64,000 nt of DNA, from the NCBI GenBank assembly GCA_949775045.1, contig OX459108.1:2369631-2433630 (forward strand), in the 5' to 3' direction. The translations under genes and the position numbers were made by a program. The notes below the pieces were generated by a model. The model was not told the DNA's origin. It did no database searches and saw only the letters and a list, made by a program, of their open reading frames with translations. The stretch's first letter is position 1. Each line of letters begins with the position of its first letter. This document shows positions 47,072 through 58,100 of the stretch, one piece after another. This DNA comes from Metridium senile. Its lineage: Eukaryota; Cnidaria; Anthozoa; Actiniaria; Metridiidae.

Positions 47072-48790
47072 TATTCAGTCCGGATCAGTCACCAAATTTG
47101 GCTACCGTGGTTTGTTGTCTAAAAGGATTATGACGTCATTATTCCGGTGGCTCATTTCACCCGCCGTAACATTCTGTTTTGGGGATTTTGAAGATATTTC
47201 ATCAATATCTTTGCGAGATTAACATATACCATGTTGTAGAGTATTATTCAGAGTACAGTTTCAGCTGGTTACCGGAGTGATGGAGCAAAGTGATGGCAAA
47301 CGGTGAGTAGATTTACTAACCACATTGGTACTTCAAAGCAACATTTCAAACCCCAGTTTCCTAAATACATTGTCTACGTTCTCTCCTTATGATTTTTTTG
47401 GTTCTACGAAAAAAATATATAGAAATTCAGAAGATATTCATCTTCCATTGTGCGAAGTCTCAACATGGGCCGGTCCATAGAACGGTGGGCCGCTTTGATT
47501 TTGTCTCTGATTATACAATTTGCCTAAGTAATCTATACGCGTACTGCACCTTACATGTTTACGTTTAAGAGTTCGCTCTATCGGTCGCTAAAGGCTGTGT
47601 TTTATTTGTCAATTGGCTTCGCAGCTGTGTGAAGCTGTTCAAGAGTATTTCGTGAATAGCTACATGCATATATATCACTATGTAGAACTATGGAGTATAA
47701 CTTCTGCTATAGAGATTTGACACTTGAATCAGTGCAGGCATGTGTATATTTTGTCTGTTAATTAAGTTTTAATTTAACCAATATGTTTCTGCTTGCTCTC
47801 TTTCAGAAAGTCAAAGCTCACATTATGAATATCTTGAAGACCGTTGTCGAATATGTAGATCAAACGTACGTGACGATCGATTCCAGAAAAGTCAAAGCCT
47901 CTGTTTTGAAGACTGAATGTGATGACATCTGTAATCTAAGTCACAGATGCCGAAAAATAGCACAGAGATCACGTAAGGCGAAAGGAAATGGCAAGAGTTT
48001 TACTTCATATAAAGTCCCAGCTGTTGTATGGGGAAAGCATAACGTGACTCTGATTGCCCTTGTGCTAAAATAAAGGAAGGTCAAAGTACCATTAGATACT
48101 AGCTCCACAGACTCTGACAGTGATTACAAATGTGTTGATTACAAATGTCTTAATTTTTACACAGAGAATCAGAAAACAATATCAGTTACTTGAATAAAAC
48201 AATACAATATAAAACAATCTCTAAGAACGACAATTTATTTATTATTTATTTGTTTTAAATGGTTACCTTCAGGCAGTCCCAAACATTCTATTTCTTGTAG
48301 TTTAAACTGTTTTGTTGTACAAAGGAAATATAGACTAAAGCGTAAACAGAAGATACTCGGAACCGTATTTCATACAAACAGTTCATGTGGGTTTCCATTT
48401 CAAGAGCAGAATGTCAAAATGTTTTAATATTATAAACGCATATAACCTTACTAAACTTTTACTCGATATATACATCGCGTTCTGAAATACGATGTCGTTG
48501 CATGCAAAGACAAATTGTGAGATACAAATGGAAATTTGAAGATCTGACGTAAGAATACTTCAGTTATGGAATAATTTGCATTTTTCTCACATCCGTTGTC
48601 ATGAAGAAGATGATCAAACTTCTTCTCAGTCGTAAACAATTTCGGGCGCCATTTAGATTTTAGTTAGCGTTCGTGTAGGTGTGACGTCATAAACTAAAAA
48701 CGTGCTCTGATTGGCTGTTCTACTGTTTTGGTTTCTCAAATACCAAAACAAACCACGGTAGCCAAATTTGGTGACTAATCCGGACTGGTA
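47072..48790. mobile_element. 1.7 kb element with about 43 bp inverted ends
   Basis: Left end TATTCAGTCCGGATCAGTCACCAAATTTGGCT... and right end its near complement (48749-48790), nearly identical over about 43 bp. The left continues CCACGGTAGC-complement, GGTTTGTT. A candidate terminal exon with a poly(A) signal lies inside. No known transposase motif is visible, so the element may be non-autonomous or carry captured DNA. Confidence 0.6.
47806..48073 (+). CDS. Hypothetical terminal exon inside the TIR element
   Basis: A pyrimidine-rich acceptor (CTTGCTCTCTTTCAG) ends at 47805. An open frame of 88 codons follows (KVKAHIMNILKTVVEYVDQT...), rich in Lys/Arg, and stops at 48073. AATAAA lies about 120 bases later (48193). 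A possible first exon, ATGGAGCAAAGTGATGGCAA (47280-47302, donor GTGAGT), joins in a different phase and would stop after a few codons, so another exon or start would be needed. I do not recognise the product. Confidence 0.3.
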
Positions 48791-50004
48791 TTCCGTAAGT
48801 ATTCTCAAATCAAAAACTGCAACACAATTTTGATACAGCATATTTTTTGTTGTTTGTTTTGTTTTGCTTTCGGATAACATGTCTATTCATTGGTGGGAAT
48901 TCAACCATGCTGATTGGTTAATCGATTCAATGACAATGAAAATATCAGAACAAATGAAGACGTTGTCTTTGTTTTGCCATGAAAAATCGTTCTAGTCTAG
49001 ATCTCGCCATTTTAGCCATTCTGATCATATTTTATGGCCAATGAGTTATAAAAAACGTTAGCAAATTCTATTTTTCATAAAAACAATTGCCGAGGTTCAT
49101 GATTTTTGACTTGGAAAAAGTAAGTTTTTAAAGCAGTAGCAAGGAAATTTGGTGTTGTTTTGCTTGATTGCTGGCGAAAATATCCTCTTTTCGGTTGATG
49201 TACGAATTGTAAATGGAGATAGTGATACAGCAGTTTTGTTTTTGTATAAAATTCGACTATCGGTGTTTATAGAAAGTAAGTTTTCTTCCTTTTTTCATAG
49301 TTAATTAAAACATGTCATGTACTAAAAGAACGCCGTGTAGCCTTGGGCTTCCTGTGAGGTATGGTCTAATCCTACCTGTGTACGTACAAATTGATCATCA
49401 AACGACGTCAAAAAGGCTTTGAACATCTTTTTTTTATGATGTCAAAATAAGGAGCTGTCTTTAGTTTCATTGAGTATGTGTGTTCTTGGATCAGTCAGAT
49501 GCGACTTTTGGAATGCTTTTAAAGTTTGCCGTTAGGTAAGTCAACTGAACTCACTTTTAGCTCAACTCGATTGTCAACTCGTTTGCTATGTTGTTTTTTC
49601 GATTAAAATCATTGTATTGTCTAACTGAAGTGAATAATAGTGTATTGTAAATCGTGGATAAATGCTTTCCTAGCTGTCGTCAAATGCCGAACTGATCATG
49701 AACAGCTGTTTTTCATTATTAAAATCATGGCTAAAAGTGCTAGACCCTGCTAGACTCTCTTAACTTATATCTAATGAATAATTTAAAATGAAATCTCATC
49801 TTATATTAAATATGAATGTGAAAATACAGTTTTTTGCTTAGTTCTATTGAACTGCCGACTGTTGTTTGGTATATTATACATCAATTTTTACATCCATTCA
49901 TGCACTAAACTCTTCTTCAGCGAAAATATCACTCTTGTACGTATTTGCTTTCGGACACTGTAATATTTTAACAGCAATCTTTGCTGACTTGAGCTATGTT
50001 GTTT
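48791..50004. other. Intergenic, no gene seen
   Basis: AT-rich, unique in the window, with no ORF, repeat or motif that I can support. Confidence 0.4.
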
Positions 50005-50255
50005 TCGCGAAAATATTGTTGTTTTATGAAATGGTATTTTAGTCATAAGTTGTTATGGTATGGTTCTGAGTTAAATCCACATATTCTAATTGCTTTTAAT
50101 TCAATTTTGAATGGTTTTCGCCGTCTCCCCCTGTCTTCGCAGATTTTTGTCAGTGATTTTTCTTGTCCTTGCCATTTGCTAAACTGCGCATGCGTGATAA
50201 TTCTCAACCAATCATTTTGCGATAGTAGGAACACACAACGTTAATATATTAGATA
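50005..50255 (-). repeat. Reverse copy of an array-unit segment
   Basis: Inverted relative of 1870-2270 (and the matching parts of each array unit): it shares GGTTTTCGCTGTC-like, CTGCGCATGCGTGA and AAAACAACAATATTTTTGCG-like words at clearly lower identity. An older dispersed repeat was therefore part of the DNA that became the tandem array. Confidence 0.65.
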
Positions 50256-50882
50256 GATAAGTAGCTTTGAAGGTGACTGTATTTCCGAAAAGTTCTAAAC
50301 CTTATAAATAATTATTCAGGTTCGTAATCGATGTTGAATGCATCTTTTTGTACTCAGAGTGTTCTCCTGTAGAAACTGTGATAAAGAGTAGGCTTATCAG
50401 TTTAACCTGTTTTTACTGCTTCCCAGAAAATGGCAGACGTGGCCCCTAGTTAAGCGCCAACTTTTGGGCCTTATCTAAGACGAAAGATGTAGTAATTTCC
50501 TTTTTTGAGTTTGTTTACTATTACAGCAAATATTTAGCCTGTGAACAGGCTCATGGGGGTTGGGAAGGAGAGGGAGGGGAAGGGAAGGGAAAGAGAAGAG
50601 GGGAAATGGGGCGAGGGGTGGGGAGGCGGGGAAGGAGAGCCTGTAGTAATTCTATTCATGATCGATTTCCAGTATACCAGCTCCTGGTATACCCTTTGAT
50701 TGGTCAATTCGATAGTTGATGACAGGTTGATATCAGCGCATGTCAAAAACTACAACAACAAAGCGCAGTCTTACCGGTCTGAATTTGATTCTTTGTTTAC
50801 AAGAGTTTTAGCACATGAGTAGTTCGAATATAATCTTTGTGACTGACAATTTGAATCCAACAATATTTTTAGTCTTTCTTCA

Positions 50883-51143
50883 ATGGATATAGAGGAAGTC
50901 ATTAAGAAATGTCTCGAGGACTTTCAAAACGAAATACTTTCACTAAAAAAGAGCAAAGAACTCTACACAGGCTACTTGATAAACAGTGCAAATAGACGAG
51001 ACTTCTTTGGAATTTTACCGACCGGTTTTGAAAAAAGCGGAAACCATCGGCGAGGAAGACGACGAAGGGATCATTCTCTAACACAATACTCCACAGAAAG
51101 CAAGACATTCTCTATTATTCACGACGTTAAACAACGAAGTTAA
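50883..51143 (+). pseudogene. RecQ-type helicase 5' fragment carried in the Mutator-like element
   Basis: The frame begins MDIEEVIKKCLEDFQNE and later reads RRDFFGILPTGFEKS, matching the start and Walker A region (usually LPTGFGKS) of RecQ-like helicases. Between them the +1 frame reads KEQRTLHRLLDKQCK, which is what the family has there, so two compensating frameshifts lie near 50947 and 50994. The P-loop glycine before KS is Glu. The remaining helicase motifs are absent. It is dead and resembles gene capture by a Mutator-like element, although descent from a helicase belonging to the element is also possible. Confidence 0.65.
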
Positions 51144-51298
51144 ACAACGATACTCTTGGTACTTTAATTTCAGTACAGCTTAGAGTTTTGCTGCATGCAG
51201 AAACGTTCTTAGAAATGCGGACTTTTTATTTACGTTTAGATTTTGTCGGAGTTGTAGTTGAGTTTGAAATGTCACAACAACACAAATTCTCTTCGAGC

Positions 51299-51437
51299 TA
51301 GAGTGCCTTCGTATGACCGTGAAAGAATAGACAAACTAATAGTTTAGTAGTAAACACTAAACCCATTGTTTTCTTTTGTTCTTTATCAACTACCACAAAC
51401 TAAATGGTCTATTTTCTTTAATACACGGTCATATGAA
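51299..51437. mobile_element. MITE nested in the Mutator-like element
   Basis: Imperfect inverted ends AGAGTGCCTTCGTATGACCG and CGGTCATATGAAATCACTCT enclose a core CCATTGTTTTCTTTTGTTCT resembling the cores of the MITEs at 1074 and 61480. The target duplication is not clear. Confidence 0.6.
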
Positions 51438-51706
51438 ATCACTCTTGGTATAAAGAGCAGAGATAGCGCGGCGAGATTGCTGAGACCCGTTGTATGTCAT
51501 TTTGATATTTGACAGTTATGACAGCCGCTACTTATAATTTTGAGTCTAGTATTTCAAGTGGGCGGAAATTGATCATGAATAGAATTACTACAGGCTCTCC
51601 TTTCCCTTCTTCCACTCCCCCTCGCCCCATTCCCCTTCCCTTTCCCCTCCTTCCCAGCCTGTTCACAGGCTAGCAAATATTCAATTCAATGCTTGGGGAC
51701 TTGGGT

Positions 51707-51744
<38 letters not shown>
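51707..51744 (+). repeat. Poly(G) run of 38 bases
   Basis: An uninterrupted homopolymer of G directly before cassette D resumes. It could form G-quadruplexes; the true length may differ because such runs are hard to sequence. Confidence 0.85.
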
Positions 51745-51745
<1 letters not shown>

Positions 51746-52196
51746 AGCTTGGCTATATAGATGTCGTTTCTGACATTGTTCAAATCCTAGACACATTTTT
51801 ATTTCACCAGTCACTTCACAAGGTCACAAAAATTAATTTAAATAAAAATAATAAGCACGCAATGTTTCCCGATCTCTATGCTCTCAAAGCAACTTCAAAT
51901 CTATGTTCGGTCATTTATTTCGTTCAAAACCTCACAATCACTCTGTTGAGACTGCCTCACTTTGCTAAACTAAACTAGTGAAAAAGAAAGAAAATTAGCA
52001 AGAATATCAACAAGACCACCATAACACTGAAGTTTTGTAATGCATTTTATTTCATGGCATATATTATTTATTTATTTATTTATCTTATCCCACATTTAGC
52101 CCCTACAAACTTACTTCTCACATTACTTTAAATGTTATAATTGCCGATTAATCATCGATGGTTTTCCATGGTATTTAACCTCGTGATCATGTCACT

Positions 52197-55100
52197 TCAC
52201 TGATCAATTATGGGAGCTCGCTTCAGTGGTGTAACACCTGGCAAATCAGGGTATTCAAAACGAGAGGAGATCCCCCTTTTTCGCCCTGAGTTTTGGTGTT
52301 CAACCAGCACCCAGTATTCGCTTTCGTAATACTCCTTGCCACCGTAACCGATGTGTGCTCGCTGTTGTCCAGCATAGTAAGACCCTTTACCTGGGATCAT
52401 GTGACCATCTGAGTACATGATCCTGGCAACATAGAGGGGCCTGCCTACAAAATACAACGGTTTGTTGATGGGTTAGCAAATATATACGGAATTATATCAG
52501 TCTGCTAATGTGTCTATAAAACTGTATAACTGAGCAGAACCAGTCCCAAGTTTTATTTCTATCACTTTGCTCACATCCATCCATAACATCCATGTATAAA
52601 GACTTGCCATTCATCCGTTTAACATTTTACACGTGACCGAGAATGAGCGTTTGGTTTGGTTTGTGTACTTACCTTTATCAGTACCTCCAAGCACAGCATT
52701 AGCAGGGGGAGTACCTCCACTGCTCTTTTTCCATTCCAAATGCGATCTCCATCCAGGGTTAGTGAGGATCTGGTAGTTGCGATTATAATGCTCCTTTCCT
52801 CCCCAAGATGCGTGGGCCATTCTGCTAGAAGCATCCATTTTTCCAGGAGTTTGACCAGTGCCTAGTTGAATTCTGGCCACGTACAGAACCTGCAAAAGTG
52901 TGTGTATACTAAAAGGTTAAAATACATAATTGTATGTAGTATAACAGGCTCTCATTACTAATTTACAAAAATATTTACAATAAAATAATATATCGCATCT
53001 TGATATATTTGCAAAGTGGCTCTCGCGTGTGGGATTCCCCCAAAACCTGACAAAATACGAGGTCACATCCTCTCAATTCTTGCTCTTCTCGTAATCTAAG
53101 TCAGTAGAGGACGCATAGTAAGACACATAATATATCGACAGAATTATTGAGACATGGATATTTCCAGCCATGTATCGAACTAAAATCAGAAAATGTAGTG
53201 CTCAAAATCAGTCAAATAGACTATTTTCGAATTCTCGGTGTTCTAGCATCAGCCAATATTCACAAATATTAATGGTAAAGTTCAGAATGCACTTTGAAAT
53301 TCCACGGACCTTCACTACACATTAAATATTCTAAACAAAATCGATCGAGACTAACCCTGAAAATGGTGTACTGGATAACGGCGGCTAACTCGGTGTGCAT
53401 AACCAAATGTTATTCAGTTACTTGCTCAACGACCGGCAGAGGACCTGTGAAACCTAGAATTTCTAGGGTTTTGATGAAACCAGACGTTTTGGAATCTAGC
53501 TGAGCGATGCATTGTTTGTCACAGCGAATGTTTCCAAGTATTTTCTATTTTCTATTTTCAAAACGAAATACTTCCACCAACAACGTCAAAATGTGATTTT
53601 TCTGAAAGATGTTTAGTTACGTTGAGGTTGGCTTATTCGATTGGATTATTTAAAAAAAAAATTGAATAACCTTACCTCTCCGGGATAGTCTGACCCTCCG
53701 GCTACAGGATACGCGGGTATTCCACCATATGAAGCGCTTACCCACTTCAAATTGGAAGCTGCGGTCTGTTATAATAATAAATAAATAAATTGGTCACAAA
53801 ACCCTAATAAACGTTCGGAGTGGATGAGCATTACATCATATACCTCCTATACACTTGAAAACATGAGCCAAATCAATTTGTTCACACTTTAAGGACGTGA
53901 CTGACTACTTTAACAAAACGTAATTAGAATACTTTCTAGACATTTGTTTGATACATAATTTACTGCTGATTCGAAAATGAAAAGAAAAATGAGTTGTCCC
54001 GAGCTCGTTTTCGGGATCTTTAATTTTGAATATGACCATCTTGACAAGTTTTCGAGGGATGAATTGTACAAAACAAACTTCATAACTTAGTGAAAAACTT
54101 AAAAAGGTATGGAAGTAATTGTCTCAGGACATCAACAATATTAAACGCTATTTTCAATAACTAACTTAATATATCTGAAGAAAGTTTTGAAAATAGGCTC
54201 AAAATTCAGCATTTTTTTTGTTTTATTTTATTTTTGGGTTTTGTCCTTTTCAACGTTTTCAAGTTCAAAACGTGTATGGTTCCCTAATAAAATTTTGAAG
54301 CTATATTTCAATAGTTCTGAGCATTTTCTTTTTCGTGCGCGCGTACAAATCCAACGTTGCAAAGCATTTAGTCACATTGAGGACATATTAATGTGGATCA
54401 CTACAGTTTTTGGAAAGCCACAACCGGCACTTATCAACGTCGTTTTGACAAATTACCCAATGTTCGATTGACCTGAAACTTTCACAAATTATTAGCCTTA
54501 GACCATGGACAGCAGAGTATCATTCGCGTTTGTATTCGCTTGTAATCTCCGTGTATTTATAGTTACCAACGGTCGCTTATATAGTTACCAACGGTCGCTT
54601 ATTTGCTTGCTTTGTTATTCCCTTGACCTTCGTCTTTATATGTCTAGCTCCTATTTCAATCTCGTGATATTGGTCTATCTAGTATTAAAAGCGATCGTGT
54701 GTCACTCGGTTACTAATCGGTAACTTCTTTAACGGCCCCCGAAGGTATATAAGATACCAGGGTACGCAGCTAGCCCTAATCCTATTGTTCTCTATCTGCT
54801 CAAATCCGTACTAGGTAAACGTCCGGCTGCTATGGACAGTGATGATAGATTGGCAAGTTCGGACTCTGTTCGCTTGCTTCCGAAAACACAACTATTCGTT
54901 CGGTCGATAATCAGCACTACCCGAAGTGAAGTACCGTTATTTATAACATTTTAAAAACCTGCGTTATAAAATTAATTATTCATTTGAGTACGGTTTCATG
55001 ATTTTAAGTAAAAGAGATTTAAAAAACGTATTTAAAATAAAAACTAACGCAACCACGCTGGGCTGGCAGTGTACTGAAATCGGCGTTTTTAAGCGTGATT

Positions 55101-58100
55101 TTGAATAACTTTTTATAGTCAAGTCCGATCAACTTGAAATTTTACATGTAAAAAGTACACACCAAAAGAAAAATTTTCTTCTTTTCACTTTTACAAATGT
55201 TACGATTTTTGGCGGGAAAATGACGTCACCAATTTTAGTGGGAAATTGAAATAAAGGGTTATGCAAAATTTTAAAATGCGCATTTGAAAGAACTCATTGA
55301 GATATGTTCAAAACCGAAGAGATAACAGTCAAAGTCAAATTTAATCAAAATATATGATTTTTTGAAGTTTAGAATTTTTTTCTATTTTACACAAAAATGC
55401 AATTTTCAAAAAATTATAACTTTAGATTAAATTTGACTTTGACTATTATCTCTTCGGTTTTGAACGTATCTCAATGAGTTCTTTCAAATGCGCATTTTAA
55501 AATTTTGCATTACCCTCGTTTTAGATTTTCCTCTAAAATTGATGACGTCATTTTCCCGCCAAAAATCGTAACATTTGTAAAAGTGAAAAGAAGAAATTTT
55601 TTCTTTGGGTGTGTACTCTTCACATATAAAATTTGAAGTTGATCGGACTTAACTATAAAAAGTTATTCAAAATCACGCTTAAAAACGCCGATTTCAGTAC
55701 ACTGCCAGCCCAGCGTGAACGTTTAAAAAACTAACGTACGGTGATTTACTATTTCATAATAAGTCGCTACTTTCAAGCTGAAGAAAAGTTTCAAGTAAAC
55801 AAATAAGTCGCTACTAGCGTTCAAACCGTAATGAATTGCCCATCCCAGACCGGTTTGGGGAAGTTTATAAAGAAGGTTTTCACCAATGTACCAAAATACA
55901 GATTGAGACAAGTTGATGGTTCCCGAGGATGGGCAATTCATTACGGTTTGAACGCTAGTAGCGACTTATTTGTTTACTTGAAACTTTTCTTCATCTTGAA
56001 AGTAGCGACTTATTATGAAATAGTAAATCACCGTACGTTAGTTTTTTAAACGTTGCGTTAGTTTTTATTTTAAATACGTTTTCTAAATCTCTTTTACTTA
56101 AAATCATGAAACCGTACTCAAATGAATGATTAATTTTATAACGCAGGTTTAATGTTATGAATACCGGTACTTCACTTCGGGTAGTGCTGATTATCGACCG
56201 AACGAATAGTTGTGTTTTCGGATAGCAAGCGAACAGAGTCCGAACTTGCCAATCTATCATCACTGTCCATAGCAGTGACGTTTACCTAGTACGGATTTGA
56301 GCAGATAGAGAACAATAGGATTAGGGCTAGCTGCGTACCCTGGTATCTTATATACCTTCGGGGGCCGTTAAAGAAGTTACCGATTAGTAACCGAGTGACA
56401 CACGATCGCTTTTACTGCAATTTTCACAAACATGCGAACTCCAACGCTAAAATACCGAACTCGTTTTATGAGTTTTCGCTTCCGTCAATCAAACTTCCGA
56501 CATTTCCCGGATGCTTTCCGTAGTAACGACATTCAATATGATGGAATTTGAAAGATTTTGCGACGATTTTGAAGACTTTTTTAGAGGAAATGATAGCTGC
56601 GAATCGAAACGACTCCTATTTAGAGGAGACTCAAATCGTTTGAAGTTCGATTGAAGTGAAGTGTAAATTCCACAACAAAAGCAATGATCGAACACATTTG
56701 TTTTAGACATTCCACTCACTTAGAAGTATTGTGATACTTACTTGCTCTCCCTCTTCATCGACGATTAAACATGTTAAAGTCTCCTCTAAATGTAGGAGTT
56801 TCACGGCTTTTAATTTTTCTGAGGATTCTTCAACATCATGAACAAACCTTTTATAAACTCGGCCATATTGAATGTCGATACTTCGGAAAGCAGTCGGGAA
56901 ATATCGGGCGTTTGATTGACGGAAGCGAAAACTACAAAAACGAGTTCAGTATTTGAGCCTTGGAGTTCGCATGTTTGTGAAAGTCGCAGTAATACTAGAT
57001 AGACCAATATCACGAGATTGAAATAGGAGCTAGACATATAAAGACGAAGGTCAAGGGAATAACAAAGCAAGCAAATAAGCGACCGTTGGTAACTATAAAT
57101 ACACGGAGATTACAAGCGAATACAAACGCGAATGATACTCTGCTGCCCATGCTTAGACTGAAATTATTAACAATATACTGTGCATGTTTTTAGATTTTAA
57201 TTTTAATAGTAGCGATATACAGAAACGGAAATCAGTTGCGCTTGAATTGTAGGCGGACGCGATGAGATCTCGAAAGCGGCTACCACCACAGTAAACTACA
57301 ACACTATCCACCCAAAATATCAAATATTTAGAGAAATCTAAATGTTTGATTTCGAGAAAATTACAGATATATTTTGTTGTTTTGAGTGTTGGAAGGGATC
57401 ACTCAATGTGTGGCAATGTGACTTACAATAACTGAACAAATAACTCAAAAACCGTCAAAACCTTCCCTGTACTGATATGTCTTTAGTTGCTAAGTTTGGG
57501 ACAATAAATCTTTCCCAGTTTTAAGAAATTAATTTTTGTCTTAGAGATGTTAGAGCTTGACTTCAACCGAAAACACATTACTGTTGAGCTTTTCTATAAA
57601 TGTTCAAAACTGGCGCTGTTTACATTTTTCTGTAAAATTCACAAACTCTTTTCCAAAGTACTAGAAATGCTATCCTGAAGTTTCATTTCAATTGAGGCAT
57701 TTAAACGGGGTAAAAAAAACATTAAACCTGGATATCTAACGAAGCCGACTCTTGAACCGCTAATTATGCAAATCTGCGTTACAGTTCTGGAGTCACGACG
57801 CAATACACCATGACGGTTTTGGTTGAGTTATTATTTCCGGCAATAAAAGAGAACTGATTTGGTTTACCCTTATCGAAATAAATGGATTTCCGTTTTTCCT
57901 GTATATCGCTGCTATTAAAATAAAAATCTAAAAACTCAGTATACTGTTAAAAATGTCAGTCTAAGACTGATAATCTGTGAAAGTTTCAGGTCAATTGAAC
58001 ATTGGTAATTTTGTCAAAAACGACGTTTATAACGGCCGGGTGTGGCTTTCCAAAAACTGTAGTGATCCACCTTAAATGGCTTTGTATAACATATTTAGAA

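Larger units (their letters stand above)
50536..51672. mobile_element. Mutator-like element with 9-10 bp target duplication
   Basis: The ends are TAGCCTGTGAACAGGCT and AGCCTGTTCACAGGCTA. Purine-rich inverted arms (AGGGAGGGGAAGGGAAGGG against complement) and CCTGTAGTAATTCTATTCAT give about 120 bp of inverted repeat. AGCAAATATT borders the element on both sides (about 50526-50535 and 51672-51681). A 9-10 bp duplication with long TIRs is typical of Mutator-like elements. The interior holds a broken helicase fragment and a small MITE. Confidence 0.8.
54504..57151. mobile_element. Large foldback element with 7 bp target duplication
   Basis: It lies inside the left arm of the outer element, between two CTTAGAC words (54497-54503 and 57152-57158). 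The right arm of the outer element shows the single unfilled word. The ends are CATGGACAGCAGAGTATC and complement. After subtracting nested insertions, the arms are about 650-680 bp each and are complementary right up to an 81 bp spacer (55846-55926). Each arm holds TATATAAG and a short ATG frame pointing to the centre. No transposase is recognised. Confidence 0.8.
54392..58071. mobile_element. Outer element of the nest in DM9-D intron 1 (TTAA-flanked)
   Basis: TTAA borders both ends (54388-54391 and 58072-58075). The ends are (T/G)GTGGATCACTACAGTTTTTG and complement, followed by long inverted arms (CCTGAAACTTTCACA..., AGCGATATACAG...CTGTATATCGCT). Copies A and B have an uninterrupted intron at this point (around 20785 and 30160). 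Removing the nested parts leaves about 1 kb, a non-autonomous foldback. TTAA targets are used by piggyBac-type elements, but the ends are not typical of piggyBac. Confidence 0.75.
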
